Shown: positions 36,356 to 45,874 of the stretch, one piece after another | How positions within the stretch are numbered: position 1 is the first letter of the stretch | Layout: each line of letters starts with the position of its first letter | Source of the DNA: Polaromonas sp. | GTDB lineage: Bacteria; Pseudomonadota; Gammaproteobacteria; Burkholderiales; Burkholderiaceae_C | Direction of reading: 5' to 3' | Assembly (NCBI GenBank): GCA_021737975.1 | Contig: JAIPCZ010000014.1 | Location: forward strand, 1-51,418 | DNA: 51,418 nt | Position numbers and translations under genes: made by a program | The notes under the pieces: model-generated | What the model was told of the DNA's origin: nothing | The model's database searches: none | The model's input: only the letters and a program-made list of their open reading frames with translations

Positions 36356-38659
36356 ATGAGTAATGAACTTTCACAGGCAGAACAAGCCCTGGGCGACGCA
36401 TCGCGTGACTACCACCGCTTTCCCACCCGCGGCAAGATCTCGGTCAACGCCACCAAGCCCCTGGTAAACCAGCGCGACCTGGCGCTGGCCTATTCGCCCG
36501 GCGTGGCCTACCCCTGCCTGGACATCCAGGCCAACCCCGACCTGGCCTACGAGTACACCAGCCGCGGCAATCTGGTGGGCGTGGTCACCAACGGCACCGC
36601 GGTGCTGGGCCTGGGCGACATCGGCCCGCTGGCCGGCAAACCGGTGATGGAAGGCAAGGGCTGCCTGTTCAAGAAATTTGCCGGCATCGATGTGTTTGAC
36701 ATCGAGCTCGCCGAGCGCGACCCCGACAAGCTGATCGAGATCATTGCCGCGCTCGAGCCCACACTGGGCGGCATCAACCTCGAAGACATCAAGGCGCCCG
36801 AGTGCTTTTACATCGAAGAAAAGCTCAAGGCCCGCATGGGCATTCCGGTGTTCCACGACGACCAGCATGGCACCGCCATCATCAGCAGCGCCGCGCTCAT
36901 CAACGCCCTGGAACTGGTGGGCAAGAAAATCGGCGACGTCAAGGTGGCGGTGTCGGGCGCCGGCGCGGCCGCCATCGCCTGCCTGAACGTGATGATCGGC
37001 CTGGGCGTGCAGGTCAAGAACGTGTTCATTTGCGACTCAAAGGGCGTGGTCTACAAAGGCCGCCCCGGTGGTTATGACGAGTCCAAAGCCCGTTTCGAGC
37101 AAGACACCAGCGCGCGCACACTGGCCGATGCCGTCAACGAGGCCGATGTGTTCCTCGGTTGCTCGGCCGCGGGCGTGCTGACACAAGACATGGTCAAGTC
37201 CATGGCAGACAAGCCCATCATCCTGGCACTGGCCAACCCCGAACCTGAAATTCGCCCGGAACTGGCCAAGGCGGTGCGGCCTGACTGCATCATTGCCACC
37301 GGCCGCTCGGACTACCCGAACCAGGTCAACAACGTGCTGTGTTTCCCCTACATCTTCCGCGGTGCGCTCGACTGCGGCGCGACCCAGATCACGGAAGCCA
37401 TGAAGCTGGCCTGCGTGCACGAGATTGCCGCCCTGGCCAAGGCCGACATCAGCGAGGAAGTGGCGCATGCCTACGCCGGCCAGGACCTGGCTTTCGGCGT
37501 CGACTTCATCATTCCGAAACCCTTCGACTCGCGCCTGATTTTGCGCATTGCACCCGCCGTGGCGGCCGCGGCCGAAGCCTCGGGCGTGGCCAAGCGCCCC
37601 ATCAAGGACATGGACGCTTACCGTCGCCAATTGTCACGTTTCATTTACTCCACCGGCTTGCTGATGGAGCCGGTGTTCAACGCCGCCCGCAATGCGCCCG
37701 ACAGCGCCAAACGGGTCGCCTATGCCGAGGGGGAAGACGACCGTGTGCTGCGCGCGGCGCAACTCGTGGTCGAGGGTGGACTGGCCCGGCCCATTTTGAT
37801 CGGCCGCCCGGCGGTCATCGAGGCCCGCATTCTCAAGGCCGGCTTGCGCCTGCAACTGGGCCGCGACTATGACTGCTGCAACCCCGAGGACGACCCGCGT
37901 TTCCGCCAGTACTGGGAAACCTACCACCAGGTCATGGGCCGCCGTGGCGTGAGCCCCGAGGCAGCCAAGGCCGCCGTGCGCCGCTCCACCACCACCATCG
38001 CCGCACTGATGGTCAAGCTCGGCGACGCCGACGCCATGCTGTGCGGCCTGCATGGCCGTTTTGACGTGCACCTCGAGCATGTGCGCGACATTCTTGGCGT
38101 CAAGCCGGGCGCCTCCGGCTTTGCCACCCTGAACGCGCTGATGCTGGAGCAATACTCCATCTTCGTCGCCGACACCTATGTCAACGAAGACCCCAGCGCC
38201 GAGCAACTGGCCGACATTGCCCGCATGGCCGCCGACGAGGTGCGCCGCTTTGGCATCGCACCCAAGGTTGCATTTTTGTCGCACTCCAATTACGGTTCGT
38301 CCAACCGGGGCTCAGCCCGCAAGATGCGCCGGGCGCGCGACCTGTTCAAGGCCACCTGCCCCGACATCGAGTGCGACGGCGAGATGCAGGGCGACGCCGC
38401 CCTGTCGGAAGACATTCGCCACGCCACCCTGATCGACAACACCCTGAGCGGCGCAGCCAACATCCTGATCTGCCCGAACCTGGACTCCGCCAACATCCTG
38501 TTCAATGTGCTCAAGATGACGGGCAGCAACGGCCTGACGGTCGGTCCCATCCTGCTGGGCTCGGCGGCGACCGCACATGTTCTCAACCCGTCCAGCACCG
38601 TGCGCCGCGTCGTCAACATGACCGCGCTGGCGGTCGCCGATGTGAGCGCGCTGCGCTGA
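36356..38659 (+). CDS. maeB: NADP-dependent malic enzyme with phosphotransacetylase-like domain
   Basis: 767 residues. The malic-enzyme part (about 1-430) has [10 protein letters not shown] (from 166) and NAD(P)-fold [10 protein letters not shown]; the C-terminal part (about 440-767) resembles phosphate acetyl/butyryltransferase and usually is regulatory in MaeB. It decarboxylates malate to pyruvate with NADPH. CGAGGAAA upstream of the ATG fits a ribosome-binding site. Followed by a strong terminator. Not clearly tied to the purine genes. Confidence 0.97.
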   Translation: MSNELSQAEQALGDASRDYHRFPTRGKISVNATKPLVNQRDLALAYSPGVAYPCLDIQANPDLAYEYTSRGNLVGVVTNGTAVLGLGDIGPLAGKPVMEGKGCLFKKFAGIDVFDIELAERDPDKLIEIIAALEPTLGGINLEDIKAPECFYIEEKLKARMGIPVFHDDQHGTAIISSAALINALELVGKKIGDVKVAVSGAGAAAIACLNVMIGLGVQVKNVFICDSKGVVYKGRPGGYDESKARFEQDTSARTLADAVNEADVFLGCSAAGVLTQDMVKSMADKPIILALANPEPEIRPELAKAVRPDCIIATGRSDYPNQVNNVLCFPYIFRGALDCGATQITEAMKLACVHEIAALAKADISEEVAHAYAGQDLAFGVDFIIPKPFDSRLILRIAPAVAAAAEASGVAKRPIKDMDAYRRQLSRFIYSTGLLMEPVFNAARNAPDSAKRVAYAEGEDDRVLRAAQLVVEGGLARPILIGRPAVIEARILKAGLRLQLGRDYDCCNPEDDPRFRQYWETYHQVMGRRGVSPEAAKAAVRRSTTTIAALMVKLGDADAMLCGLHGRFDVHLEHVRDILGVKPGASGFATLNALMLEQYSIFVADTYVNEDPSAEQLADIARMAADEVRRFGIAPKVAFLSHSNYGSSNRGSARKMRRARDLFKATCPDIECDGEMQGDAALSEDIRHATLIDNTLSGAANILICPNLDSANILFNVLKMTGSNGLTVGPILLGSAATAHVLNPSSTVRRVVNMTALAVADVSALR

Positions 38660-38697
38660 ACAACCCGCCCCTGAGCGGGGCTGGCCGGCCGCAACCG

Positions 38698-38738
38698 CGC
38701 CCTGTGCACCATACGCGTGCACAGGGCGTTTATTTTTG
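38698..38738 (+). terminator. Rho-independent terminator of maeB
   Basis: CGCCCTGTGCAC and GTGCACAGGGCG make a perfect 12-bp stem with a seven-base loop, followed by TTTATTTTTG. It ends maeB transcription and isolates the next operon. Its centre also contains an NtrC-like site. Confidence 0.93.
38705..38721. promoter_or_regulatory. NtrC-like enhancer site within the terminator stem
   Basis: TGCACCATACGCGTGCA matches the NtrC consensus TGCACC-N5-GGTGCA at 11 of the 12 defined positions. Its centre is about 74 bases before the predicted sigma-54 start site, nearer than usual but possible. It could be partly a by-product of the terminator palindrome. Confidence 0.45.
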
Positions 38739-38760
38739 TTATGGTCTGGCTCGCAAGGCC

Positions 38761-38776
38761 TGGCACCTTTATTGCT
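38761..38776 (+). promoter_or_regulatory. Sigma-54 (-24/-12) promoter
   Basis: TGGCACCTTTATTGCT is an exact match to TGGCAC-N5-TTGCT, with the GG and GC dinucleotides at the right spacing. The predicted start is near 38787, giving a 26-base leader to the ATG at 38813. It implies RpoN and an enhancer-binding activator, most simply nitrogen control. Confidence 0.85.
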
Positions 38777-38812
38777 GATCACCATGCAAACACTCAAACT
38801 TTTGGAGTCCTC

Positions 38813-39847
38813 ATGTCAAAACGCTTCTTCCTGAAAACTGCGGCCAGCCTGGCTGCCGTGGGCTTCCTGGGCCTGGGCCTGGCCCAGGCGCAAACCACCC
38901 CCATCAAATTCCAGCTCGACTGGCGCTTCGAGGGCCCCAGCGCCTTGTTTCTGACGCCCGTTGCCAAGGGCTATTTCAAGGACGCCAAGCTGGACGTGAC
39001 GGTTGACGCGGGCAACGGCTCGGGTGGCGCCGTGACCCGCGTGGCCTCTGGGGCCTATGACATGGGTTTTGCCGACCTGGCCGCCGTGATGGAGTTTCAC
39101 GCCAACAACCCCGAGGCGCCCAACAAGCCTGTGGCCGTGATGATGGTCTACAACGACACCCCGGCGTCGGTCATGGCCCTGAAGAAATCCGGCATCAAGA
39201 CCCCGGCTGACCTCAACGGCAAAAAATTGGGCGCCCCCGTCTTTGATGCCGGCCGGCGCGCCTTTCCGATTTTTGCCAAGGCCAATGCCATCAGCGGTGT
39301 GAGCTGGACCGCGATGGACCCGCCGCTGCGTGAAACCATGCTGGTGCGCGGCGACATCGACGCCATCACCGGGTTTACCTTCACCTCGCTGCTGAACCTG
39401 GAGGCGCGCGGCGTCAAGGCCGCCGACGTAATGGTGCTGCCCTACCCGGCATTTGGCGTCAAGCTGTACGGCAACGCCATCATCGCATCACCCAAGCTCA
39501 TCAAGGAGAACCCTGAAGCCATCAAAGCCTTTCTGGCCGCGTTTTCCAAAGGCGCCAAGGACGTGATCGCCAACCCGGGTGCCGCCATCAACGACGTCAA
39601 GGCGCGCGACGGCATTGTCAACGTGGCATTGGAAACCCGCCGCCTGCAACTGGCCATCGACACCGTGATCAACAGCGCGAACGCCCGCGCCGAGGGTTTT
39701 GGGCAGGTCAACGGCCCGCGCCTGGCACTGATGGCCTCCCAAGTTTCGGACGCTTTCAACACCAAAACCCGGATCAACCCGGACGCGGTCTGGAATGGCA
39801 GCTTCTTGCCACCCAAGGCGACGCTGGATGTGCTGCCGAAAAAATAG
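38813..39847 (+). CDS. NMT1/THI5-type ABC transporter substrate-binding protein
   Basis: 344 residues. Signal peptide ending in AQA (about residue 26), then an NMT1/SsuA-type domain: IKFQLDWRFEGPSALFLTPVAKGYF at the start of the mature protein and GIKTPADLNGKKLGAPV. Families of this kind bind sulfonates, nitrate, thiamine precursors or other small N/S compounds. The position before ureD under a sigma-54 promoter favours a nitrogenous ligand. TTGGAGTCC precedes the ATG. The actual ligand cannot be read from sequence. Confidence 0.9.
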   Translation: MSKRFFLKTAASLAAVGFLGLGLAQAQTTPIKFQLDWRFEGPSALFLTPVAKGYFKDAKLDVTVDAGNGSGGAVTRVASGAYDMGFADLAAVMEFHANNPEAPNKPVAVMMVYNDTPASVMALKKSGIKTPADLNGKKLGAPVFDAGRRAFPIFAKANAISGVSWTAMDPPLRETMLVRGDIDAITGFTFTSLLNLEARGVKAADVMVLPYPAFGVKLYGNAIIASPKLIKENPEAIKAFLAAFSKGAKDVIANPGAAINDVKARDGIVNVALETRRLQLAIDTVINSANARAEGFGQVNGPRLALMASQVSDAFNTKTRINPDAVWNGSFLPPKATLDVLPKK

Positions 39848-39850
39848 GCC

Positions 39851-40693
39851 ATGATGCACAGCGCACCCAGTCCCTGGTTTGTCGACTTCTCGGACGTCTG
39901 GCTGGCCTACAACGACGAACTGCTGGAACAAAACCAGTTTGCGGTAGAGGCCATCGACATGAAGGTGCGCCAGGGCGAGTTCATCGCCATTGTGGGCCCG
40001 TCCGGGTGCGGCAAATCGACCTTCATGAAGCTGGCCACCGGTTTGAAGATGCCCTCCATGGGCAAGATCCACATCGACCAGCAGCCAGTCGCCGGCCCGC
40101 TCAAAATTTCCGGCATGGCGTTTCAGGCACCGTCACTGTTGCCCTGGCGCACCACGATGAACAACGTGCTGTTGCCGCTGGAAATTGTGGAGCCCTACCG
40201 CAGCAACTTCAAGGCCAGGCGCAAGGAATACGAGGAGCGCGCCCGCGGGCTGCTGCAAAAAGTCGGCCTGGGCGGCTACGAGGACAAATTCCCCTGGGAG
40301 CTCTCGGGGGGCATGCAGCAGCGCGCCAGCATTTGCCGCGCGCTGATTCACGAGCCCAAGATGCTGCTGCTCGACGAGCCTTTTGGCGCGCTCGACGCGT
40401 TCACCCGCGAGGAGCTTTGGTGCATCCTGCGTGACCTCTGGACCGAACAGCAGTTCAACGTGATCCTGGTCACCCACGACCTGCGCGAGTCGGTGTTTTT
40501 GGCCGACACCGTGTATGTGATGAGCAAGAGCCCGGGCCGTTTTGTGGTCAAGCGCGAGATTGCGCTGCCACGCCCGCGCGACCTCGAGATCACCTACACA
40601 TCCGAATTTACCGACATCGTGCATGAGCTGCGCGGCCACATTGGTGCCATGCGCCAAAACGGTGCAAGCAGCCAACCCGGGCTGAGCGCATGA
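39851..40693 (+). CDS. ABC transporter ATP-binding protein (nitrate/sulfonate/taurine type)
   Basis: 280 residues. Walker A GPSGCGKST (49-57), signature LSGGMQQR (from 151) and Walker B LLLDEPFGALD (from about 172) are intact. Powers the NMT1-type importer. It begins 3 bases after the binding-protein stop and overlaps the permease start as ATGA. Confidence 0.95.
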   Translation: MMHSAPSPWFVDFSDVWLAYNDELLEQNQFAVEAIDMKVRQGEFIAIVGPSGCGKSTFMKLATGLKMPSMGKIHIDQQPVAGPLKISGMAFQAPSLLPWRTTMNNVLLPLEIVEPYRSNFKARRKEYEERARGLLQKVGLGGYEDKFPWELSGGMQQRASICRALIHEPKMLLLDEPFGALDAFTREELWCILRDLWTEQQFNVILVTHDLRESVFLADTVYVMSKSPGRFVVKREIALPRPRDLEITYTSEFTDIVHELRGHIGAMRQNGASSQPGLSA

Positions 40694-41457
40694 ACAAGAA
40701 ACAAATGGAAATCTGGTCACCCTGGCTGCTGCTGCTGGTGGTGCTGGTGCTGTGGCAAATCATCTGCGCGGGCTTCGACGTGTCGGAGTTCATCTTTCCG
40801 AGCCCCTGGCGCATCTGGACCCAGTTCTGGGAGTTCCGCGACACCATTGCCGGGCACGCCTGGCGCACCTATTGGGTCACCATGGTGGGTTTTGGCCTGG
40901 CGATTGTGGTCGGCGTGCTGCTGGGTTTTCTGATCGGCAGCTCGCGCCTGGCCTATGCCGCCGTGTACCCGCTGATGACCGCCTTCAACGCTCTGCCCAA
41001 AGCGGCCTTTGTGCCGATTCTGGTGGTCTGGTTCGGCATTGGCGCCGGGCCGGCCATCCTGACCGCATTTTTGATCAGCTTTTTCCCGATCATGGTCAAC
41101 ATTGCCACGGGGCTGGCCACGCTGGAACCCGAGCTCGAAGACGTGCTGCGGGTGCTCGGTGCCAAGCGCTGGGACGTGCTGGTGAAGGTGGGTTTGCCGC
41201 GCTCGATGCCCTATTTTTATGGCTCGCTCAAGGTCGCGATCACGCTGGCGTTTGTCGGCACCACGGTGAGCGAGATGACCGCCGCCAACGAGGGCATCGG
41301 TTACCTGCTGATCTCCGCCGGCTCCAGCATGCAAATGGGCCTGGCCTTTGCCGGGCTGCTGGTGGTGGGTGCGATGGCGATGGCGATGTACGAGCTCTTC
41401 AGCGCGATTGAAAAACACACCACTGCCTGGGCGCACCGCGGCTCACAGAACCACTGA
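40690..41457 (+). CDS. ABC transporter permease (SsuC/TauC type)
   Basis: 255 residues, six hydrophobic segments, with the EAA-like loop ELEDVLRVLGAKRWDVLVKVGLP. It starts with MNKKQMEIWSPWLLLLVV and is coupled to the ATPase by ATGA. Completes the importer. 12 bases before ureD. Confidence 0.93.
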   Translation: MNKKQMEIWSPWLLLLVVLVLWQIICAGFDVSEFIFPSPWRIWTQFWEFRDTIAGHAWRTYWVTMVGFGLAIVVGVLLGFLIGSSRLAYAAVYPLMTAFNALPKAAFVPILVVWFGIGAGPAILTAFLISFFPIMVNIATGLATLEPELEDVLRVLGAKRWDVLVKVGLPRSMPYFYGSLKVAITLAFVGTTVSEMTAANEGIGYLLISAGSSMQMGLAFAGLLVVGAMAMAMYELFSAIEKHTTAWAHRGSQNH

Positions 41458-41469
41458 GCCGGTGGCGCC

Positions 41470-42300
41470 ATGAGCTGGCACGCCCAACTTGACATCGATT
41501 ACCGCGTTGAACGGCAGCGCAGCGTGGCGCGCCACAGCCACAAGGGCCCGCTGCGCGTGCTGCAAAGCTTGTACCCCGAGGGTGACGCGATCTGCCACAA
41601 CGTGCTGGTGCATCCGCCCGGCGGCCTGGTGGGCGGCGACACGCTGGACATGACGATTGCCGCCAGCGGCTCAGCGCATGGCCTGATCACCACACCGGGC
41701 GCCACCCGTTTCTATCGCTCGCTCGGTGAGCCGGCCATCCAGCGCACCCGCATCACGCTGCACGACCGGGCGCGCCTGGAATGGTTGCCTCTGGAAGCCA
41801 TTGCCTACAACGCCTGCCTGGCGGAAAACCACCTGACTGTGGCCCTCGGACCCGAGGCCGAATTCATGGGCTGGGACCTCACCGCCCTCGGCCTGCCCAG
41901 CGCCAAGCTGCCGTTTGAGGAGGGCCATTTCTTGCAGCATATCGAGGTGCCCGGTATCTGGATGGAGCGCGGCCTGATGCAGGCCCGTGACCACTGCCTG
42001 ATGAACGGCCCGCTGGGCCTGGCGGGGCAGCGCTGCATGGCGTCGCTGTTTTTTGTCAGCGGCAGCAGACTGGCGCGCCAGCGCCGCGAGGCCGGGCTGG
42101 AACTGGCCCGCACGGCCATTGCCGGTCACGCCCTGGGCATCACGGCGGGGGCGACCTGCCCGAACGAGCAGGTCATGGTGCTGCGGGTGTTGGCACCCCT
42201 GGTGGAACCCGCGGCTGATCTGCTGCGCCAGGTGTGGCAGGCATGGCGGCAGCACTTCTGGCAATTGCCCGCCACCGCGCCGCGCATCTGGTCGACTTGA
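41470..42300 (+). CDS. ureD: Urease accessory protein UreD
   Basis: 276 residues. UreD binds urease apoprotein and helps deliver nickel with UreF and UreG. Motifs include [38 protein letters not shown] and [14 protein letters not shown]. Normally it precedes ureA, but no ureABC, ureE, ureF or ureG follows here; the next genes are vapBC and the convergent urt operon. It is probably transcribed with the importer from the sigma-54 promoter. The 110 bp after it hold only the vapB operator. Confidence 0.95.
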   Translation: MSWHAQLDIDYRVERQRSVARHSHKGPLRVLQSLYPEGDAICHNVLVHPPGGLVGGDTLDMTIAASGSAHGLITTPGATRFYRSLGEPAIQRTRITLHDRARLEWLPLEAIAYNACLAENHLTVALGPEAEFMGWDLTALGLPSAKLPFEEGHFLQHIEVPGIWMERGLMQARDHCLMNGPLGLAGQRCMASLFFVSGSRLARQRREAGLELARTAIAGHALGITAGATCPNEQVMVLRVLAPLVEPAADLLRQVWQAWRQHFWQLPATAPRIWST

Positions 42301-42366
42301 GGCACTCGGTGCATGCCTGCACGATACCCCTGCCCCGTTGCGTCGTACAACTGGCATCGTCAACCC

Positions 42367-42393
42367 AATGGTGTATATTTGGTATCTACCATT
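42367..42393. promoter_or_regulatory. Operator-like inverted repeat before vapB
   Basis: Two 11-bp arms, AATGGTGTATA and TATCTACCATT, matching at 9 of 11 positions with a five-base centre, 17 bases before the vapB ATG. Antitoxin operators usually have this form. Autoregulation by VapB(C) is inferred. Confidence 0.6.
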
Positions 42394-42410
42394 TTGATTT
42401 GAAAGTCCGC

Positions 42411-42683
42411 ATGAACACAAGGCAAAACCAGCCGGCACGCGCCAAGTTGTTTCTCCATGGGCGCAGCCAAGCGGTTCGCCTGCCCAAGGAATTTCGCTTT
42501 GAAGGGACCGAGGTCTATGTCCGGCGCGTGGGCGCCGACGTGGTTCTAAGCAGTCAGGCCAAGGCACCCATGCAGAATTTGCTCGACGCCCTGAATGAGT
42601 TCGAACCGGCATTCACCCTGCAACGCGCACAACCGGCACATGCCGATGTGCGCGCTGATTTGCTGCCCACGGCGCAAGCCTGA
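42411..42683 (+). CDS. vapB: VapB-type antitoxin
   Basis: 90 residues. The N-terminal AbrB-like SpoVT DNA-binding domain has [21 protein letters not shown], typical of VapB, and the C-terminal tail should wrap the toxin. Starts after an operator-like repeat. The stop is 8 bases before vapC. Confidence 0.9.
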   Translation: MNTRQNQPARAKLFLHGRSQAVRLPKEFRFEGTEVYVRRVGADVVLSSQAKAPMQNLLDALNEFEPAFTLQRAQPAHADVRADLLPTAQA

Positions 42684-42691
42684 GCCCTGGC

Positions 42692-43114
42692 ATGCAAGCC
42701 ACATCCGGCCGAGCGTCCATTCGCTACTTGCTTGACACCAACATCTGCATTTATGTGATCAACGCCAGACCGCCTAAGGTGCTGGCGCGCTTTGTGGCCC
42801 ATGAAATCGACGGTTTGGGCATTTCAGCCATCAGTGCGAGCGAGCTCTATTGGGGCGTCTGCAAAAGTGGTTCCGTGCGCAACCAGACTGCCCTGGAGAA
42901 ATTTCTGTCGCCCTTGACGATTCTTGACTACGACCACGCGGCCGCGCGGCGCTACGGCGAGTTACGGGCTTACCTGGACAAGCTGGGAACCCCCATAGGC
43001 CCGCTCGATCAGCAGATTGCGGCGCACGCGCTCGCCCTGGGCGTGACACTGGTCACCAACAACACACGCGAATTTGAGAGAGTGCCCGGTTTGGCGGTAG
43101 AGAACTGGATCTAA
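42692..43114 (+). CDS. vapC: VapC-type PIN-domain toxin ribonuclease
   Basis: 140 residues. The PIN-domain acidic site is complete: Asp15 (LLDTNI), Glu51 (SASELYWG), Asp106 (GPLDQQIAAHA) and the Asn/Arg end NNTREF. VapC cleaves specific RNAs when freed of VapB. The residues look intact, so the pair should be functional. Confidence 0.92.
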   Translation: MQATSGRASIRYLLDTNICIYVINARPPKVLARFVAHEIDGLGISAISASELYWGVCKSGSVRNQTALEKFLSPLTILDYDHAAARRYGELRAYLDKLGTPIGPLDQQIAAHALALGVTLVTNNTREFERVPGLAVENWI

Positions 43115-43126
43115 CCTAATCAGTTG

Positions 43127-43162
43127 GGGTCAGAGCACGTCGCTTTGCGAGTGGTCTGACCC
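43127..43162. repeat. Long hairpin between convergent vapC and urtE, REP-like
   Basis: GGGTCAGAGCAC and GTGGTCTGACCC pair at 11 of 12 positions; the centre adds TCGC/GCGA with a short loop, giving a hairpin of 36 bases. The GGGGTCAGA wording recalls repeats linked to REP-associated transposases in betaproteobacteria, though copy number cannot be checked here. It may stop transcription from both sides. Confidence 0.6.
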
Positions 43163-43177
43163 GCAAAGTCTCAGGCC

Positions 43178-43870
43178 TCAAATTGCCACCAGTTGGCGCA
43201 CGCCGTCGATCTCCATGTTGGCGCCGAGTCCCTGGGCACGCACCGCGCCGCGCTCCATCACCACGTAGTTGTCAGCCAGTTCCTGGGCGAAGTCGTAATA
43301 CTGCTCCACCAGCACGATGGCCATGTCGCCGCGGTCGGCCAGCATACGAATGACTCGGCCGATGTCCTTGATGATGCTGGGCTGAATACCCTCGGTGGGC
43401 TCGTCGAGGATCAGCAGCTTGGGGCCGGCCGCGAGTGCCCGGGCAATGGCCAGTTGCTGCTGTTGCCCGCCCGACAAATCCCCGCCACGCCGGTGCAGCA
43501 TCTGCTTCAAGACCGGGAATAGCTCGAACAGTTCGGGCGGAATCGGCGTGCTGGCGGGTTTGTAGGCCAAGCCCATGGCCAGGTTTTCTTGCACCGTGAG
43601 GCGGCCAAAAATTTCACGGCCCTGTGGCACAAAACCGATGCCGGTGCGGGCACGTTCGTAAGGCGTGGCGTTGTGAATCGGTTTGCCGTCAAACTCGATG
43701 CTGCCGCTCTTGATCGGCACCAGACCCATCAGGCTTTTCAGCAGCGTGGTCTTGCCGACCCCGTTGCGCCCCAGAATGACTGTGACTTTGCCTAAAGTGG
43801 CCTGCAGGCTGACGTCGCGCAGGATGTGCGAGCCGCCGTAGTATTGGTTGATGTTTTTGACGTTCAGCAT
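43178..43870 (-). CDS. urtE: Urea ABC transporter ATP-binding protein UrtE
   Basis: 230 residues. LivF-like ATPase with Walker A GRNGVGKT (34-41), LSGGQQQQ signature, Walker B LLILDEPTEGIQP and the UrtE-like MLNVKNINQYYGGSHILRDVS start. Twelve bases after urtD. Last gene of the urt operon. Confidence 0.96.
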   Translation of the reverse strand: MLNVKNINQYYGGSHILRDVSLQATLGKVTVILGRNGVGKTTLLKSLMGLVPIKSGSIEFDGKPIHNATPYERARTGIGFVPQGREIFGRLTVQENLAMGLAYKPASTPIPPELFELFPVLKQMLHRRGGDLSGGQQQQLAIARALAAGPKLLILDEPTEGIQPSIIKDIGRVIRMLADRGDMAIVLVEQYYDFAQELADNYVVMERGAVRAQGLGANMEIDGVRQLVAI

Positions 43871-43882
43871 AGGGTTGCCATC

Positions 43883-44764
43883 TCAGCGGCCCAGATAGAC
43901 TTCGATGACGCGCTCATCACTCTGCACCTGCGCCAGCGTGCCCTGGGCCAGCACCGCGCCGTCGCACAGCACCGTGACGATGTCTGAAATGGTGTTGATG
44001 AAACTCATGTCGTGCTCCACCACCATCAGCGAGTGTTTGCCCTTGAGGCTCAAAAACAGCTCGGCGGTGCGCTCGGTTTCCTCGTCGGTCATGCCGGCCA
44101 CCGGCTCGTCGAGCAGCAGCAATTTGGGGTCTTGCATCAGCAGCATGCCGATTTCCAGCCACTGCTTTTGGCCGTGGCTCAGATTACCGGCCAAGCCGCG
44201 CACGCTCTCATTCAGGTGGATCGTGTGCAGCACTTCGGCCAGGCGGTCGCTCTGCGCAGAGTCGAGGCGGAAGAACATCGATGACGTGACGGCCTTATTG
44301 GTTTTTAGCGCCAACTCCAGGTTCTCGAACACGCTCAAGTGCTCGAACACCGTGGGTTTCTGGAACTTGCGGCCAATGCCCATCTGGGCGATCTCGGATT
44401 CCTTGTAGCGCAACAGGTCGATGGTGCTGCCAAAGAACACCTGACCTTCATCGGGGCGGGTCTTGCCCGTGATGATGTCCATCATGGTGGTCTTGCCGGC
44501 ACCATTGGGGCCGATGATGCAGCGCAGCTCGCCCGGCGCAATGTCGAGGCTCAGCTTGTTGATGGCCTTGAAACCGTCAAAACTCACGCTCACGTCTTCA
44601 AGGTAAAGAATGCGGCCGTGGGTGATGTCCACTTCGCCGGGTGTGGCAATGCGAGAAAAGCCTGCTTGCCGCCCGCCCGACTCGGTTTGTCCGACCTTGG
44701 CCGACTGAGCCGCCTGGTAGGCCTCAAGGCGCCGGGCGCCCTGCTCCATCAATTCGGGGGTCAT
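43883..44764 (-). CDS. urtD: Urea ABC transporter ATP-binding protein UrtD
   Basis: 293 residues. LivG-like ATPase with Walker A GPNGAGKT (85-92), LSHGQKQW signature and LLLDEPVAGMTDEETE. It has a 50-residue N-terminal extension, rich in Gln, Ala and Gly, before the core. The ATG at 44764 overlaps the urtC stop (ATGA); the upstream frame to 44887 lies inside urtC and is rejected. Confidence 0.95.
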   Translation of the reverse strand: MTPELMEQGARRLEAYQAAQSAKVGQTESGGRQAGFSRIATPGEVDITHGRILYLEDVSVSFDGFKAINKLSLDIAPGELRCIIGPNGAGKTTMMDIITGKTRPDEGQVFFGSTIDLLRYKESEIAQMGIGRKFQKPTVFEHLSVFENLELALKTNKAVTSSMFFRLDSAQSDRLAEVLHTIHLNESVRGLAGNLSHGQKQWLEIGMLLMQDPKLLLLDEPVAGMTDEETERTAELFLSLKGKHSLMVVEHDMSFINTISDIVTVLCDGAVLAQGTLAQVQSDERVIEVYLGR

Positions 44765-45870
44765 TTCGCACCACCCTTCAATTTTTTGAGCAGACCCACC
44801 ACACCGTTGGGCAAAAACAGCGTCACTCCAATGAACAGCAGGCCAAGAAAGTACAACCAGAACTCGGGGTAAGCCACCGTCAGCCAACTCTTGGCACCAT
44901 TAACGATGAAGGCCCCCACAATCGGGCCGATCAGTGTGGCGCGGCCGCCCACTGCGGCCCAGATGGCGATCTCGATCGAATTGGCCGGGCTCATCTCGCT
45001 CGGGTTGATGATGCCCACCTGCGGCACATACAGCGCCCCGGCCACACCGCACATCATGGCTGAAATGGTCCAAATGGTGAGCTTGTAGCCCAGCGGGTTG
45101 TAGCCGCTGAACATGACGCGGGTTTCAGCGTCGCGCACCGCCTGCAGGACACGACCGAACTTGCTGCCAATGAGCCAGCGCGCCATCAGGAAGAAACCCA
45201 GCAGCGTCACACCGGTGAGCACAAACAGGCTCATGCGCATCTCTTGGGTCGCCACCGGAATGCCCAAAATGCGCTTGAAATCGGTGAAGCCGTTGTTGCC
45301 GCCAAAACCGGTCTCGTTGCGAAAGAACAGCAGCATGGCTGCAAAGGTCAGGGCCTGGGTGATGATGGAAAAGTAGACTCCCTTGATGCGCGAGCGAAAA
45401 GCGAAGTAGCCAAAAACAAAGGCCACCAGCCCCGGCACCGCCACGATCATGATCAAGGTGGCGATGAAACTGTCAGAAAAGGTCCAGTGCCAGGGCAACT
45501 CTTTCCAGTCCAGGAACACCATGAAGTCCGGCAAGTTGCTTTTGTAATTGCCATCGGTACCAATCTGACGCATCAGGTACATGCCCATGACGTAACCGCC
45601 AAGCGCAAAAAACAGGCCATGACCCAGGCTCAGGATGCCACTGAAGCCCCAGATCAGGTCCATCGCCAGCGCACAGATTGCGTAACACATGATCTTGCCG
45701 AGCAGGCCCACCGCGTAGTCGCTCAGGTGAAAAATGCTGTCAGCGGGAACCAGCAGATTGAGCGCGGGGGCCACGGCACAGACCACGATCAGGGCCATGA
45801 TAAAAGCGCTCCAGCCGGTGCGGCTAAGCAGCGGCGAGCGCGCAGGGAGTTGAATGGATGAAGTGGTCAT
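44761..45870 (-). CDS. urtC: Urea ABC transporter permease UrtC
   Basis: 369 residues. LivM-like inner-membrane permease with about ten hydrophobic segments and a loop containing GFTDFKRILGIPV and VRDAETRVMFSGYNP. The start at 45870 is 4 bases after the urtB stop. A longer frame to 45888 begins inside urtB. Confidence 0.95.
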   Translation of the reverse strand: MTTSSIQLPARSPLLSRTGWSAFIMALIVVCAVAPALNLLVPADSIFHLSDYAVGLLGKIMCYAICALAMDLIWGFSGILSLGHGLFFALGGYVMGMYLMRQIGTDGNYKSNLPDFMVFLDWKELPWHWTFSDSFIATLIMIVAVPGLVAFVFGYFAFRSRIKGVYFSIITQALTFAAMLLFFRNETGFGGNNGFTDFKRILGIPVATQEMRMSLFVLTGVTLLGFFLMARWLIGSKFGRVLQAVRDAETRVMFSGYNPLGYKLTIWTISAMMCGVAGALYVPQVGIINPSEMSPANSIEIAIWAAVGGRATLIGPIVGAFIVNGAKSWLTVAYPEFWLYFLGLLFIGVTLFLPNGVVGLLKKLKGGAK

Positions 45871-45874
45871 GGTG

